DNA of 39,088 bases from Ruminococcus flavefaciens (GCA_902760805.1 CACWHY010000019.1:1-39088); one strand, 5' to 3'. Positions 9,886 to 17,903 are shown, counted from the first letter of the stretch. The notes: a model not told the origin generated them from the letters alone. Numbers and translations are program-made.

Positions 9886-9914
9886 ATTATAGCATACTTT
9901 TTCATCAAGATCAA
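9886..9914 (-). promoter_or_regulatory. Promoter of the DUF4253 gene
   Basis: On the minus strand, TTGATC (9909-9914), a 17-bp spacer and TATAAT (9886-9891). Confidence 0.65.
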
Positions 9915-9965
9915 TATCTGCGCCTTGCGCAAAGAAGAGGTCTATTGCAGATACCCCCTCTTTCC

Positions 9966-10472
9966 CTACGCAAAAAAGCTCTCGTGCAAGAAGCTGCTCA
10001 GCCTTCCGCCGACAGCTTCATCAATGATACAGATCATTAGCAGTGTACAGAACAGCACACAGAACGCTCCTCCGAATAAGGCTGTGAAGCGGACTCTCTT
10101 GGCTGTGCTCAGGTTTTCCGGCAAATATGGACGGCTTAACGGATCACTCAAAAACACCAGGTCTACCGTTTTTGCCGAAGCATACCGCTTGCCTTTTCCG
10201 CTGCGTGTAGTGAGAGTGAAGGTCCTGGGCGAATTCGTTCTTGGGTCAACACAGGACACCGTAACATTGTACGCATCCTGTCTAAGACGATGGCCCAGCT
10301 TCTGGCTGCTTTCCGAATAGCCCGTTACCTCGGCTGAAACAGTAATGCCTTCTCGCTTTATCCTTCTGACGGCCTTAAAAGCCGAAACTGCGTTTGCTAT
10401 CGTGTAAGCAGAAAAAAATCCGTATAAAAGCAGCGGAAGAATAAGTTCCTTGATAAACTGCCCGATCTTCAT
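9966..10472 (-). CDS. DUF3592-like membrane protein (168 aa)
   Basis: Two hydrophobic helices (about residues 10-32 and 132-152) bracket a soluble beta-rich domain with ITVSAEVTGY, YNVTVSCVDP and VDLVFLSDP strands. The last pattern matches the D-P-x-x-P end of DUF3592 domains. The protein resembles the one at 7505-7984 in layout but not closely in sequence. The start is supported by GAGGTG about 9 bases upstream. The stop lies about 50 bases upstream of the DUF4253 promoter. No clear terminator is seen between them. Function unknown. Confidence 0.7.
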   Translation of the reverse strand: MKIGQFIKELILPLLLYGFFSAYTIANAVSAFKAVRRIKREGITVSAEVTGYSESSQKLGHRLRQDAYNVTVSCVDPRTNSPRTFTLTTRSGKGKRYASAKTVDLVFLSDPLSRPYLPENLSTAKRVRFTALFGGAFCVLFCTLLMICIIDEAVGGRLSSFLHESFFA

Positions 10473-10540
10473 TGCTGTCTCACCTCATATAACCATTTGT
10501 TTGAAAAGAAACTCAGCGCCTTCCGTGTCAGAAGGGGCCG

Positions 10541-11503
10541 TCATTCATTCTGCTCCGCTGAGAGAAATTCCTCGATAGTCAGATCTCCGCCTGTGGAGGT
10601 GTAGGCGTAGTATGCCAGAACATCCGATGCGTCGCTGGAGTCCACAAAACTGTCGCCATTCACGTCCGCAGCACGGGTCTGATGTTCATCGAACGAGGGA
10701 ACTGCTCCGGTCTGGCGCCGGGCGTACTCCGCAAGGATATCGGAAGCATCGGAGGAATCAACATAGCCGTCTGCATTAACATTGCCCATGCCATACCTCT
10801 CCTCTAATATGCTGATGTAGCCGGAGGAGATGCCCTTATTGAAAAGGAAGGCCATTTGGAGCTTTCCGGCATCATCTTTTGCTCTGTTGATGAACAAGTC
10901 GTTTCCGTCGTCGTCCACAACGTATTCGATCCCGACAGGGTAAAGGTTGCCCGGCTGCGCATCCTCGGGGATAAGAAAATCGATCGTGAAAAGAGTCCCG
11001 TCCTCTATCTGAGAATCCGGCGAGTATGCGAAGAATTTCAGCTCGCCCTCTTGAATGACCGACGAGCCAGTCAAGAAGCCTTTGAACATTCTCCCGGGAG
11101 TTATAACTGAGCCGTTTGAGTTTTCCTGGACCTTCAGACGGGTATCGTAAAAAATGTGAAGGCGGATCATCTCCACCGGCTCCTTAAAGTCGAAAGCGCT
11201 GCAATACATACGGTAAACAGTGCCCCTTGCGTAGTCAGCTGGGATCCCGACCTTGTCGAAAAACAATATAAGTCCGCCCTTGAATTCAGAGAGGTCGATC
11301 TCAGCATCGCCCCAATCACTGGGCTGCACCCATTTTGTCTTGTCGTAGCTGACCTCCTGATCGTCCTGCTTGTCATAGCGGTTTTCCGTTTCGGCGGCGA
11401 CGGAAGACGTGTCTTCTGCCGCAGCTAAGGCCGGAGCTGTAAACAGTGTACCGGTGACAGATAGCATAGCCGCAGCCGCTAGAGCAAGTATCCTATTTTT
11501 CAT
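10541..11503 (-). CDS. Secreted protein with cohesin-like domain and C-terminal dockerin
   Basis: A signal peptide (MKNRILALAAAAMLSVTG, cleavage after APALA) is followed by a linker and a ~150-residue beta domain. That domain (HIFYDTRLKV, GRMFKGFL, GELKFFAYSPDSQIEDGTL, PEDAQPGNLYPV) has the look of a cohesin or related carbohydrate-binding fold. The C-terminal ~75 residues are a type I dockerin with two calcium-loop repeats, NVNADGYVDSSDASDILAEY and DVNGDSFVDSSDASDVLAYY. The duplicated D-S-S-D-A-S-D helix is typical of Ruminococcus dockerins. The likely role is in the extracellular cellulosome or a related scaffold, as an adaptor with both partner types. I chose the ATG at 11503, which has GAGG at 7-base spacing, over the TTG two codons upstream. 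Having a cohesin-like domain and a dockerin together fits an adaptor scaffoldin, but the cohesin call is tentative. Confidence 0.85.
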   Translation of the reverse strand: MKNRILALAAAAMLSVTGTLFTAPALAAAEDTSSVAAETENRYDKQDDQEVSYDKTKWVQPSDWGDAEIDLSEFKGGLILFFDKVGIPADYARGTVYRMYCSAFDFKEPVEMIRLHIFYDTRLKVQENSNGSVITPGRMFKGFLTGSSVIQEGELKFFAYSPDSQIEDGTLFTIDFLIPEDAQPGNLYPVGIEYVVDDDGNDLFINRAKDDAGKLQMAFLFNKGISSGYISILEERYGMGNVNADGYVDSSDASDILAEYARRQTGAVPSFDEHQTRAADVNGDSFVDSSDASDVLAYYAYTSTGGDLTIEEFLSAEQNE

Positions 11504-11552
11504 TGTCAAACCTCATTTCGATAGATGTTTTTTATATAGTGTTTTTCAATTC

Positions 11553-11581
11553 ATTATACCATATATTTACGATGATTTCAA
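11553..11581 (-). promoter_or_regulatory. Promoter of the dockerin protein gene
   Basis: On the minus strand, TTGAAA (11576-11581), 17 bp and TATAAT (11553-11558). Confidence 0.7.
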
Positions 11582-11715
11582 GGTAGTCCCTGATCTGAGC
11601 CAGTCAAAAAGATCCCGGCTGCTGGATATTGACATGATCGGTGAGCTGATGTATGATATAAGTAATAAAAAGAAGCATACTGAGATAAGATATGCTCCGG
11701 AAAGGGATGTTCACC

Positions 11716-12021
11716 ATGAAAAACAAAAAGCAAGGCAATAACTGGACAGCATACTATGACAGCGACACAAGCCGTTACTTTGCGGAAATAATATACACCA
11801 GCCGTGAGGGCCGTGAGCAGTATGACTATGAGATAACTGCGGAGATCTACTCTCGTCTAGGCACATTCAGCGATGATATTGATAATGAAAGACTTATCAA
11901 AACTGCGAATAAAGTATACTCATTTGAGAACACCATGTATGGCACTCTCGGACCTGAAAAGACGGTCTGGGATGAAGAGGCTAATGAAGCAATGAACGAC
12001 TGCGTAAAAAAAGGTCGTTGA
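11716..12021 (+). CDS. Small hypothetical protein (101 aa), probably cut short by an in-frame TGA
   Basis: Not recognised. It is a soluble, charged protein opening with MKNKKQGNNWTAYYD. The ATG at 11716 has AAAGGGAT upstream, a better start than the ATG 8 codons earlier. The frame ends at a TGA (12019-12021). It then continues open without a pause as NEFTEDLQKAMTALGDDGNT, which has the same composition and helix-forming character. The real protein was probably longer and this allele has a premature stop. It is flanked by an opposite-strand dockerin gene and a hairpin at 12258. Confidence 0.55.
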   Translation: MKNKKQGNNWTAYYDSDTSRYFAEIIYTSREGREQYDYEITAEIYSRLGTFSDDIDNERLIKTANKVYSFENTMYGTLGPEKTVWDEEANEAMNDCVKKGR

Positions 12022-12227
12022 AATGAGTTTACCGAGGATCTGCAAAAGGCGATGACCGCATTAGGAGATGACGGCAATACAGAAAAAGATCTCAAAAGGC
12101 GGACAAGATGCTGTTTTTTAGCCTCATACTTATCCTCTGTTACCAACGATCGGAGTCTCTGGCAAGCTCAAAGGATGAAATTGACAGTTGGTCAGTACAT
12201 GAGAATGGTGATCAGAGCCGATATTGA
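12022..12227 (+). pseudogene. Continuation of the 11716 gene after TGA, then frameshift
   Basis: Directly after the TGA the same frame reads NEFTEDLQKAMTALGDDGNT. Near 12085-12100 the protein-like signal moves to another frame, giving ADKMLFFSLILILCYQRSE and ending at a TGA at 12225-12227. This fits decay of a formerly longer gene. Coding character alone supports it, so the confidence is limited. Confidence 0.35.
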
Positions 12228-12257
12228 TCTTTTTCAGAAAGCTGTTTATACACACAA

Positions 12258-12283
12258 AATGGCCGTTCCATTGGACGGCCATT
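12258..12283 (+). terminator. Hairpin after the 11716 locus
   Basis: A perfect 9-bp stem AATGGCCGT/ACGGCCATT with an 8-base loop. The following sequence is only moderately T-rich. Confidence 0.5.
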
Positions 12284-12300
12284 CTCTATTCTCTTCAGGC

Positions 12301-12378
12301 ACCACAAAGCCCCGGACTCTGGTCTGGGGCTTCATGGCTGAAAATCTATTGTACGCCAAATCGGTGTAGTTTTTCAGT
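12301..12378 (-). repeat. Dispersed ~78-bp 3' element, copy A
   Basis: On the minus strand it begins at the stop of the 12374-12727 gene. It runs through a conserved block (CTACACCGATT, GGCGTACAATAG, ATTTTCAGCCATGA) into a GC-rich hairpin and then GGGGCTTTGTGGT. A near-identical copy lies at 38654-38731. The hairpin part probably acts as a terminator. Confidence 0.7.
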
Positions 12379-12727
12379 TAGCAAGTGCAGGCTGAATGTT
12401 ATCATTCCTCTTCTTAGCGGACCTTCCGGCTGCAACTGCGCCGATGATGAAGAGGCCTACGAGTACTCCCTGAGCGACTAAAAGAACGTCTGTGGCGTCA
12501 GCGGCCTTATTCAGAAGGTCAAGGTAATCTGCCTCAGAGTAGGTCTCTCCCTCATAGCTGTAGATGTAGCCATCCTCAACCTGAGTTACCTGGCAGGCGT
12601 ATGAAGCGTGGTCAGTTTTGATCTTTTCAGTCTCTTTGTATGCACCGAACTTTGCTGCAAGGAAAAATCCCTCCATTAGAACTCCGATAATTGCGAATGT
12701 GATCATGATAATTTTGATTTCTTTCAT
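12374..12727 (-). CDS. Two-helix membrane protein (117 aa)
   Basis: Not recognised. Helices lie at about residues 5-26 and 79-101, with a ~50-residue loop between them containing one cysteine and the run DGYIYSYEGETYSEADYLDLL. The C-terminus is basic (GRSAKKRN). AAGGAG lies before the ATG, and the stop overlaps the dispersed 3' element. It lies 32 bases after the stop of the PKTG-type surface protein and is likely co-transcribed with it, so a role at the envelope is plausible but not shown. Confidence 0.75.
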   Translation of the reverse strand: MKEIKIIMITFAIIGVLMEGFFLAAKFGAYKETEKIKTDHASYACQVTQVEDGYIYSYEGETYSEADYLDLLNKAADATDVLLVAQGVLVGLFIIGAVAAGRSAKKRNDNIQPALAN

Positions 12728-12759
12728 TTTTAATACTCCTTTTCTAAATTACTCTTGAC

Positions 12760-13479
12760 TTAGTTTGACTTCTTTTTCAGGGTGAATGCAACTGCAACTG
12801 CTGCAATTACCAGACCGGCTGTGGGGATCGCAGGGAAAGGAACACCGGTCTTGGGTGAGCTGTTCTTGTCGGCAGCCTTTGTCGCCGGGGCTGTTGTTGT
12901 GGACTGGGCTGCTGTAGTTGTTGTCTGAGCTGCTGTAGTTGCGGACTGAACAGTAGTTGCCGGAGCTGCTGTTGTGGCGAAAATTGCGGACTCATCAATG
13001 TCTGTGCGGGTAACTGTGTCCCCTGCGACCTTGTAGATCCTGATGTCGTTGCCGTTCATTCTGCGGACTGTGATCGTCCAGAAATCGCCTGCGTTATCGT
13101 AAACGGCGGAAGTTACGCTGAAATCCTCAGGCTTATCGCCGGTATTTGCGACTGCACTTAACGCCTTAGCCTCGGCATCGGCTGAAGAAGGTGCCTGAAC
13201 GGGTGCTTCTGTGGGAGCCTCAGTGGGTGTCTCAGCTTCATCAGCCTGGAACTGAACTGCTTCGGTGTAAACTGTCTCGGTCTGGATCTGCTCAATTTCA
13301 GTGAAGCTCTCTGTTGCTGCCGGTATCTCAGAAGTGATCTCCTGAGCCGCAGAGACCTGCTGGTCATTGAGAATGCTGTAGCCGCCCATTCCGTCGTTGG
13401 CGGAGGCGCTTACTGCACCTGTGATTGCGATAGAGCCTGTGAGCGCTGCGGCTGCGATGATAGATACGAACTTTCTCAT
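12760..13479 (-). CDS. Secreted Ala/Thr-rich protein with PKTG-type wall-anchor C-terminus (239 aa)
   Basis: The ORF can be extended 31 codons upstream. The ATG at 13479 has GGAG at 9-base spacing and opens a clean signal peptide (MRKFVSIIAAAALTGSIAIT, cleavage near SASA), so that start is chosen. Next come a Glu/Thr/Pro-rich low-complexity segment (about 60-105), a compact domain of about 60 residues containing DFSVTSAVYDNAGDFWTITV and NDIRIYKVAGD, an Ala-Thr-rich stalk, then SSPKTGVPFPAIP, a hydrophobic helix and a KKKSN tail. That tail has the layout of a sortase substrate (a PKTG variant of LPxTG). The C-terminal part of a paralogue is at 38737-39088 with the same domain, stalk and anchor. 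Role unknown. Confidence 0.85.
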   Translation of the reverse strand: MRKFVSIIAAAALTGSIAITGAVSASANDGMGGYSILNDQQVSAAQEITSEIPAATESFTEIEQIQTETVYTEAVQFQADEAETPTEAPTEAPVQAPSSADAEAKALSAVANTGDKPEDFSVTSAVYDNAGDFWTITVRRMNGNDIRIYKVAGDTVTRTDIDESAIFATTAAPATTVQSATTAAQTTTTAAQSTTTAPATKAADKNSSPKTGVPFPAIPTAGLVIAAVAVAFTLKKKSN

Positions 13480-13550
13480 GATAATTTTCTCCTTTTTCAT
13501 TACAATTGATCTTCGTTTTCGGTGGAGGTCTTTCCCCCTTCCGTGATCAT

Positions 13551-13579
13551 ATGATAACACAGAACCCGGCAAGTTACAA
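13551..13579 (-). promoter_or_regulatory. Promoter of the PKTG protein gene
   Basis: On the minus strand, TTGTAA (13574-13579), 17 bp and TATCAT (13551-13556). This gives a leader of about 70 bases. Confidence 0.55.
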
Positions 13580-13664
13580 TATGCAATATTTCCCCGAAAT
13601 GTAGCCTAAACTACGGCATTTTATAGGGTTGTAGTTTAAGCTACAGAAGACGGTGAGATCGTAG

Positions 13665-14069
13665 TCGGATCAGTACAACGGAACAGGCGCAAAAGATGAC
13701 CGGGCTCTCTTTATTATGGGAGGACTCATTATATCTGTATAAAATGCGGCTTACAACTCCGTCAACAACGGTGCGGTCTACACCGCTGCTCCCGGCAATA
13801 CGACCATCGACATAACTCCCAATACTCCCGCAGCCGAAACTCCAGTGACCGACGACAGCGGCAAGGCAATCGAGCCGGATAAGGTGTGGAACCTTGGCGA
13901 CGTTAACGGCGATAAATCGGCAAATATCGCAGACGCCGTGCTGCTCCAGAAGTGGCTGCTCAATAAGCCGGATCCCGACCTTACTGAGTGGACCGCCGCC
14001 GACATCTACGAGGACGGCAAGCTTAACGTCTACGACCTCACCCTACTTAAGCAGCTCATAACCGAATAA
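13665..14069 (+). pseudogene. 3' remnant of a secreted dockerin-bearing protein
   Basis: One frame gives SDQYNGTGAKDDRALFIMGG, then a TAA at 13740. After that it continues with NAAYNSVNNGAVYTAAPGN, a Pro/Thr linker, and a C-terminal dockerin-like pair (DVNGDKSANIADAVLLQKWL and a second IYEDGKLNVYDLTLLKQLI repeat). No signal peptide, ribosome site or usual start exists. The only in-frame start after the TAA is a GTG at 13845 inside the linker. I read it as the tail of a cellulosomal enzyme that has lost its catalytic part. The catalytic family cannot be told from what is left. Confidence 0.65.
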
Positions 14070-14074
14070 CACGA

Positions 14075-14098
14075 ACAGGCAGCCTTTTGGCTGCCTGT
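14075..14098 (+). terminator. Terminator after the dockerin remnant
   Basis: A perfect 10-bp stem ACAGGCAGCC/GGCTGCCTGT with a TTTT loop. Its survival supports a once-functional gene upstream. Confidence 0.75.
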
Positions 14099-14189
14099 CC
14101 TCATTTCTCTTGTTTTTTCTCGATCGCACCTTACAGCGTGATCTGTGCCTGCGAGATCCTGTACCGCTCCCGTTCATAAACTACCTGAT

Positions 14190-14236
14190 AGAAAAAGCCT
14201 CAGAAATGGCGCAGATCCGCTTTTCCCGAGGCTTTT
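14190..14236 (-). terminator. Terminator after the CPBP protease gene
   Basis: Outer arms AAAAGCCTC/GAGGCTTTT with a T run on either strand and an inner GCG-AGATC-CGC pairing. It lies about 50 bases after the stop at 14287. Confidence 0.6.
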
Positions 14237-14286
14237 TTGCCATACGATGCTGTGAGATGTGCAGTGTCACTGTCCGGCTGCTGGCT

Positions 14287-15207
14287 TTAGCCAGAAAAGC
14301 TATCGCCGCCGAATAATTCATCCAGCTCCATCTGCTCACATTTGTACTGATACCAAACCAGAAACGCCGCACACGCAGCCATGGGCAGCATACCTATGAT
14401 CCCAATGTCAGACGGTCCGAATATAGACCGCTCCGGGTGGCCGTCGCCCTTGACTATTTCCGGACTGATCGAGGAATTTATCATTGCATGAAATATGGCC
14501 GGCAGCCATATACTGCCCGATCTGGTGTAGAGGAGATCTGAGACGATGCCCATAGACACGGTGAACATACAGAAGACCACAAGGCCCAGCACCGGTGCTC
14601 CGATATAATTCTTGCCGTACTCATAGCCAACAATGATCATTACCGGAAAGTGCCATGCTCCGTGTATCACTCCGCCGATGAGAAGACCTTTCGTCCTGCC
14701 GTAGTTTGTTTTCAGCTCAGGATACATAAAGCCTCTCCAGCCTATCTCCTCGCCAAGTGCATGAATTGTGGCGATCACGATCCCGAAGGAGGTCAGGGAG
14801 TCGATCATCACATCTACGATAAACGCCGCATAGGGACTGCCCTTCTCCTGGAATATCTTGAGATCCTCAGCGTCCATGAAGCGCCGGAACGCCTCAGCAG
14901 GAGCAAAGTCGTCCGGAAACACGATGTAGTAGAACAAGGCTCCGATGAACTGAAACACAGTTTGTGCCAGCCAGGCCAAGAGGAGGTATTTCCAGTTCTT
15001 GCTCAGCTTCAGCCGCCAGCCCATCTCCTTCATATCCGCTCCTGCCAGCAGGGCTCCCAGGGTGGGTATCATCATACACAGCGCCAAGGAATTGTCAAAG
15101 AATTCCCTGCCTGCTCTGCCTCCTTGGAGCTTTTCATAGCTTCCAAAACACTCCACTATCCATGCGACGATGAAGGTGAAGAGCAGGTATTTCTTCAGTT
15201 TTGACAC
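14287..15207 (-). CDS. CPBP family intramembrane metalloprotease (306 aa)
   Basis: A polytopic membrane protein with the CPBP (CAAX protease / bacteriocin-processing, formerly Abi) signature. Motif 1 is EEIGWRGF (E153, E154, R158), motif 2 is HGAWHFP (H182 and H186), and motif 3 is the later FHAMINSS histidine/asparagine. At least six hydrophobic segments are visible. These glutamate-type membrane proteases cut membrane proteins or peptides. In Gram-positive bacteria many relatives serve in bacteriocin self-immunity. The gene has its own promoter and terminator and is 10 kb away from the RiPP locus, so no link to that locus is claimed. The physiological substrate is unknown. Confidence 0.9.
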   Translation of the reverse strand: MSKLKKYLLFTFIVAWIVECFGSYEKLQGGRAGREFFDNSLALCMMIPTLGALLAGADMKEMGWRLKLSKNWKYLLLAWLAQTVFQFIGALFYYIVFPDDFAPAEAFRRFMDAEDLKIFQEKGSPYAAFIVDVMIDSLTSFGIVIATIHALGEEIGWRGFMYPELKTNYGRTKGLLIGGVIHGAWHFPVMIIVGYEYGKNYIGAPVLGLVVFCMFTVSMGIVSDLLYTRSGSIWLPAIFHAMINSSISPEIVKGDGHPERSIFGPSDIGIIGMLPMAACAAFLVWYQYKCEQMELDELFGGDSFSG

Positions 15208-15339
15208 ATCATATCATCTCCAGTCAGATCTAGATCTGGCCATTTCTTCTCAGTCTGGCGCAGCGTAAAGAGTCCTGGTATCACAGATCATCATAGGCAA
15301 GATCGAACATGATACCGGCTTCAATGCTTCTTCCATATC

Positions 15340-15367
15340 ATTATACCACTTTTTTTCATTTCGTCAA
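15340..15367 (-). promoter_or_regulatory. Promoter of the CPBP protease gene
   Basis: On the minus strand, TTGACG (15362-15367), a 16-bp spacer and TATAAT (15340-15345). It leaves a leader of about 125 bases. Confidence 0.65.
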
Positions 15368-15540
15368 GGCGTATAGCAGAACGGATCAGCATCGTTTGCA
15401 GGAGCAGATCAAAGCGTGCCCAGGAAAACACGGGACGGCGGACAGATCATTCCAGCGCTGACAAGAAAACTCCTCTCCGTTCTTCGGTCGGTACTAATAA
15501 ACAGCCATTATGTAAAGGCCTATACAGCGGGCTATAAGCA

Positions 15541-15579
15541 AAACAGGAAGGAACTTCATTTCGAGGTCTCTTCCTGTTT
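15541..15579 (-). terminator. Terminator after the secreted protein/short peptide unit
   Basis: Arms AAACAGGAAG and CTTCCTGTTT with a 19-base loop, lying about 50 bases after the short peptide stop. Confidence 0.7.
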
Positions 15580-15631
15580 TTTGCACATAATAGTCTTTTC
15601 TTACTTGCTTCGGAGCTGTCCGCCGATATAG

Positions 15632-15739
15632 TTATTTGATGAGACTGGTCTCGTCAGTTTCAGGGCTGGTGGTGATAACGTCCTCAGCCTCGAACTCTGT
15701 GATCTCCATATCCGGTGTGATATATTTTTCCTTATCCAT
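15632..15739 (-). CDS. Short peptide of the Y-I-x-P / DVITTS family (35 aa)
   Basis: Function unknown. It begins MDKEKYITPDMEI, continues through an acidic segment to DVITTS, and ends with an acidic tail and SLIK. It matches the 41-residue peptide at 155-280 at Y-I-x-P-[ED]-x-E, a phenylalanine, and the identical DVITTS. The ATG lies 13 bases after the stop of the 660-residue secreted protein with AAGAGG between them, and a terminator follows. This is the same order as at the left end of the window: large secreted protein, peptide, terminator. The upstream proteins in the two cases are unrelated in domain content, so the link may be to secretion or surface display in general. No signal peptide, cysteine or membrane helix is present. 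Confidence 0.75.
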   Translation of the reverse strand: MDKEKYITPDMEITEFEAEDVITTSPETDETSLIK

Positions 15740-15751
15740 AGTCATTACCTC

Positions 15752-17734
15752 TTATTCGGAATATGTTTTTGCAGCCTGTGCATACAGATACAGCGCCTTG
15801 CAGACGTTCTGCAAATCCTTATCGTAAGAGCCGCCGTTCAGGACATTGTAGCAGTAGGCCATTACATTGTATGTCATACTTTCGCCCTTAAATGTTACGG
15901 TGAAGTCGTTCTCCAGCTCGCTGGCCTTGATGCCTCTGATACGGGCAACCACATACTCGCCGTTCTTCACAGTCTCAACGGTCTTAGCGTTGCAGATGAA
16001 CTTTGTATCCGCAGGCAGTCCCTTGAAATAGAGGGAGAGCGTTGTCTCGGACTTCAGTGAAAGCGTTGCACCCTCGAAGGTCACGCCCACGGGGAGAGCT
16101 GTGCTGACTTCGTCAAACTTGAATGTATTCGGTACAGTAACATCTGTCATGTCCTGGACTTCTCCGACAGCTGTGCCTTCTTTGAAGTATCTCTGTGAAG
16201 CCGCACCGTAGTTGAGCATAGCCTTGACAAGCGGTTCTGCATTTGCGTATTCCTCGACCTCATTATGTTCAAGGATGTATTCCGCATAATCCTTGACGGA
16301 GTATTTGTATTCAGTACCTGCCTTGTCACCGTCTATGATCTGTGCCTTGATCTCGGAAGCCATATCCTTTGCGGAAACATTGCACTTGAACACATAGTAG
16401 GTCTTGCCGCCGACTGTTTTCTGTGCTGCCTCGCTGACAGGCACCTTCGGTGTGTCACTGTTCGGGAGCGTAAACTGCATATATGCGTTTTCACTTGCGG
16501 CAACGCTTTCATCAAGCTCCATGTAGAAGTTCACGCCGATGTCGCCCTCAAGACTAACGGAATAGCCCTTGAGACGCTCACCGATGCCGTCCGCATAGAC
16601 CTTTTTAATGTCCGCAGTGATCTCGGTGTCGCCCTCAACAGAAACAGTATAAACACCGTCCGCCGCTGTCAGGTCAGTGCCGTTCGCCTTGACATTGCTT
16701 GCTGCGTAGCCGTCCTTGACCTTAAAGCTGATCTCTGTGCCATAGTCAGCCTTGCCGTCTGTCAGCGTGATGCCGTTTGAGATCTCCATATTTTCGGGGA
16801 GGGTGACATTGTACTGATTGACGGTTTCGCTGTACTGTGCCGTATAGGTCACGCTGCTTGTGACAGCAGGCAGTGTATCGTGGAGACCATAGGTGTTCGT
16901 GCCGTTGCTCCAGCCGCTGAATGTATAGGTATACTGAGCATCGGCTGCTTTCACGGGTGTATCGCCGGTATACTGCAAAACATAGTTATTCGGAACGAAT
17001 TTGCTTCGAATCACGGTTCCGTCATCATTCTGCCATGTGACTGTATGCTCATTTCGTTCAAATCTTGCATTACTTGTATCGGCATCAACAAGCGTCACTT
17101 TACTCAGGTCTACTTTACAGGCGGGACGAACTCCGCATTTGTTACTTACAGCAAAACCATTGGTTATGATCGTACCGGTTGAATTACTTACACCCATAAC
17201 AGTAAAATTCAGAGTAGGCTTATTAGGATCGGCTGTGGCTATTGTTTGGAGCCACCAATCATTTAAATATCCAGCTCCTGTGTTCGCTTCTTTACATTTT
17301 CTTATACTATTTGGCAGCTTATTTGCTTCATTTTTAGTCAGAAGATAAAGATAATCCTCGCCATTGGGGACTAAGACATCATTCCAATCCTTCAGAAACC
17401 CAGTCAAAGTTAATTGCTTTTTTAAATATTCTCTCACCGTAGAGGTTGAATAGACAACATTCTTGCCAAATTCCATGTATGTGATTGGATCGACTTTGAA
17501 CAGCGTAACAGTTCCTTCATTTTCCGCAGTGGAGCCATCCGCAATGATGTACCAAGTACTGTTTGCAAACTGCACAGTCTCGGTATTATTCACATAACTT
17601 GAATACGGGTTTCCGTCATATGCCTGTGCCCACAGGCTGCCCGCAGAAAATGCCCCGATCATCGGTAATGATCCGATCACCATACCGATTGCGAGCAGTG
17701 TTCTGAGCAGCTTCCTTCCTGTCCTTTGTTTCAT
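15752..17734 (-). CDS. Large secreted protein with DUF6273-like and InlB-type repeat domains (660 aa)
   Basis: I chose the ATG at 17734, which has GGAGG at 7-base spacing and opens a signal peptide (MKQRTGRKLLRTLLAIGMVI, cleavage after AFSAGSLWAQA). The longer ORF start 15 codons upstream lacks these. The N-terminal domain has the WYIIADG, LYLLTKNEANKL, GYLNDWWLQT and GVRPACKVDL pattern of DUF6273, which is common in Clostridia surface proteins. Next is an InlB-type beta-repeat (YTYTFSGWSNGTNTY, then VTYTAQY). The C-terminal half has the YSVSLEGDIGVNFYMEL segment, DYAEYIL, and KAMLNYGAASQRYF patterns seen in many Lachnospiraceae/Ruminococcus secreted proteins of unknown role. It has no dockerin and no wall anchor. 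The likely start of transcription coincides with a tetranucleotide repeat (17839-17901). Confidence 0.9.
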   Translation of the reverse strand: MKQRTGRKLLRTLLAIGMVIGSLPMIGAFSAGSLWAQAYDGNPYSSYVNNTETVQFANSTWYIIADGSTAENEGTVTLFKVDPITYMEFGKNVVYSTSTVREYLKKQLTLTGFLKDWNDVLVPNGEDYLYLLTKNEANKLPNSIRKCKEANTGAGYLNDWWLQTIATADPNKPTLNFTVMGVSNSTGTIITNGFAVSNKCGVRPACKVDLSKVTLVDADTSNARFERNEHTVTWQNDDGTVIRSKFVPNNYVLQYTGDTPVKAADAQYTYTFSGWSNGTNTYGLHDTLPAVTSSVTYTAQYSETVNQYNVTLPENMEISNGITLTDGKADYGTEISFKVKDGYAASNVKANGTDLTAADGVYTVSVEGDTEITADIKKVYADGIGERLKGYSVSLEGDIGVNFYMELDESVAASENAYMQFTLPNSDTPKVPVSEAAQKTVGGKTYYVFKCNVSAKDMASEIKAQIIDGDKAGTEYKYSVKDYAEYILEHNEVEEYANAEPLVKAMLNYGAASQRYFKEGTAVGEVQDMTDVTVPNTFKFDEVSTALPVGVTFEGATLSLKSETTLSLYFKGLPADTKFICNAKTVETVKNGEYVVARIRGIKASELENDFTVTFKGESMTYNVMAYCYNVLNGGSYDKDLQNVCKALYLYAQAAKTYSE

Positions 17735-17838
17735 GATAATTCCTCCTTTACGCACAAAAGCGCACCCCACGGGACGCATTTATCCCATAGAGTACGCTTC
17801 TATTATCGTATGAAATTGTGAAAAGGGCGCAGTTATGC

Positions 17839-17902
<64 letters not shown>

Positions 17903-17903
17903 A

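Larger units (their letters stand above)
15208..15631. other. Intergenic region, 424 bp
   Basis: It holds the CPBP gene promoter (15340-15367) and the terminator of the minus-strand unit that ends at 15632. The small plus-strand ORF at 15416-15631 has no ribosome site and crosses that terminator, so I do not consider it a gene. Confidence 0.6.

Noticed and set aside
12224-12481. 85-codon plus-strand ORF near the 3' element
   Set aside because: It runs through the dispersed repeat and antisense to the 117-residue membrane protein. No start signal.
14110-14316. 68-codon plus-strand ORF after the dockerin remnant
   Set aside because: It spans the CPBP terminator hairpin and overlaps the end of that gene. 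No ribosome site or family signal.
14287-15207. CPBP protease as the RiPP leader peptidase or immunity protein
   Set aside because: It is 9 kb from the locus, with own promoter and terminator, so there is no contextual support.
15416-15631. 71-codon plus-strand ORF
   Set aside because: No ribosome site. It crosses a terminator hairpin and the composition is not protein-like.
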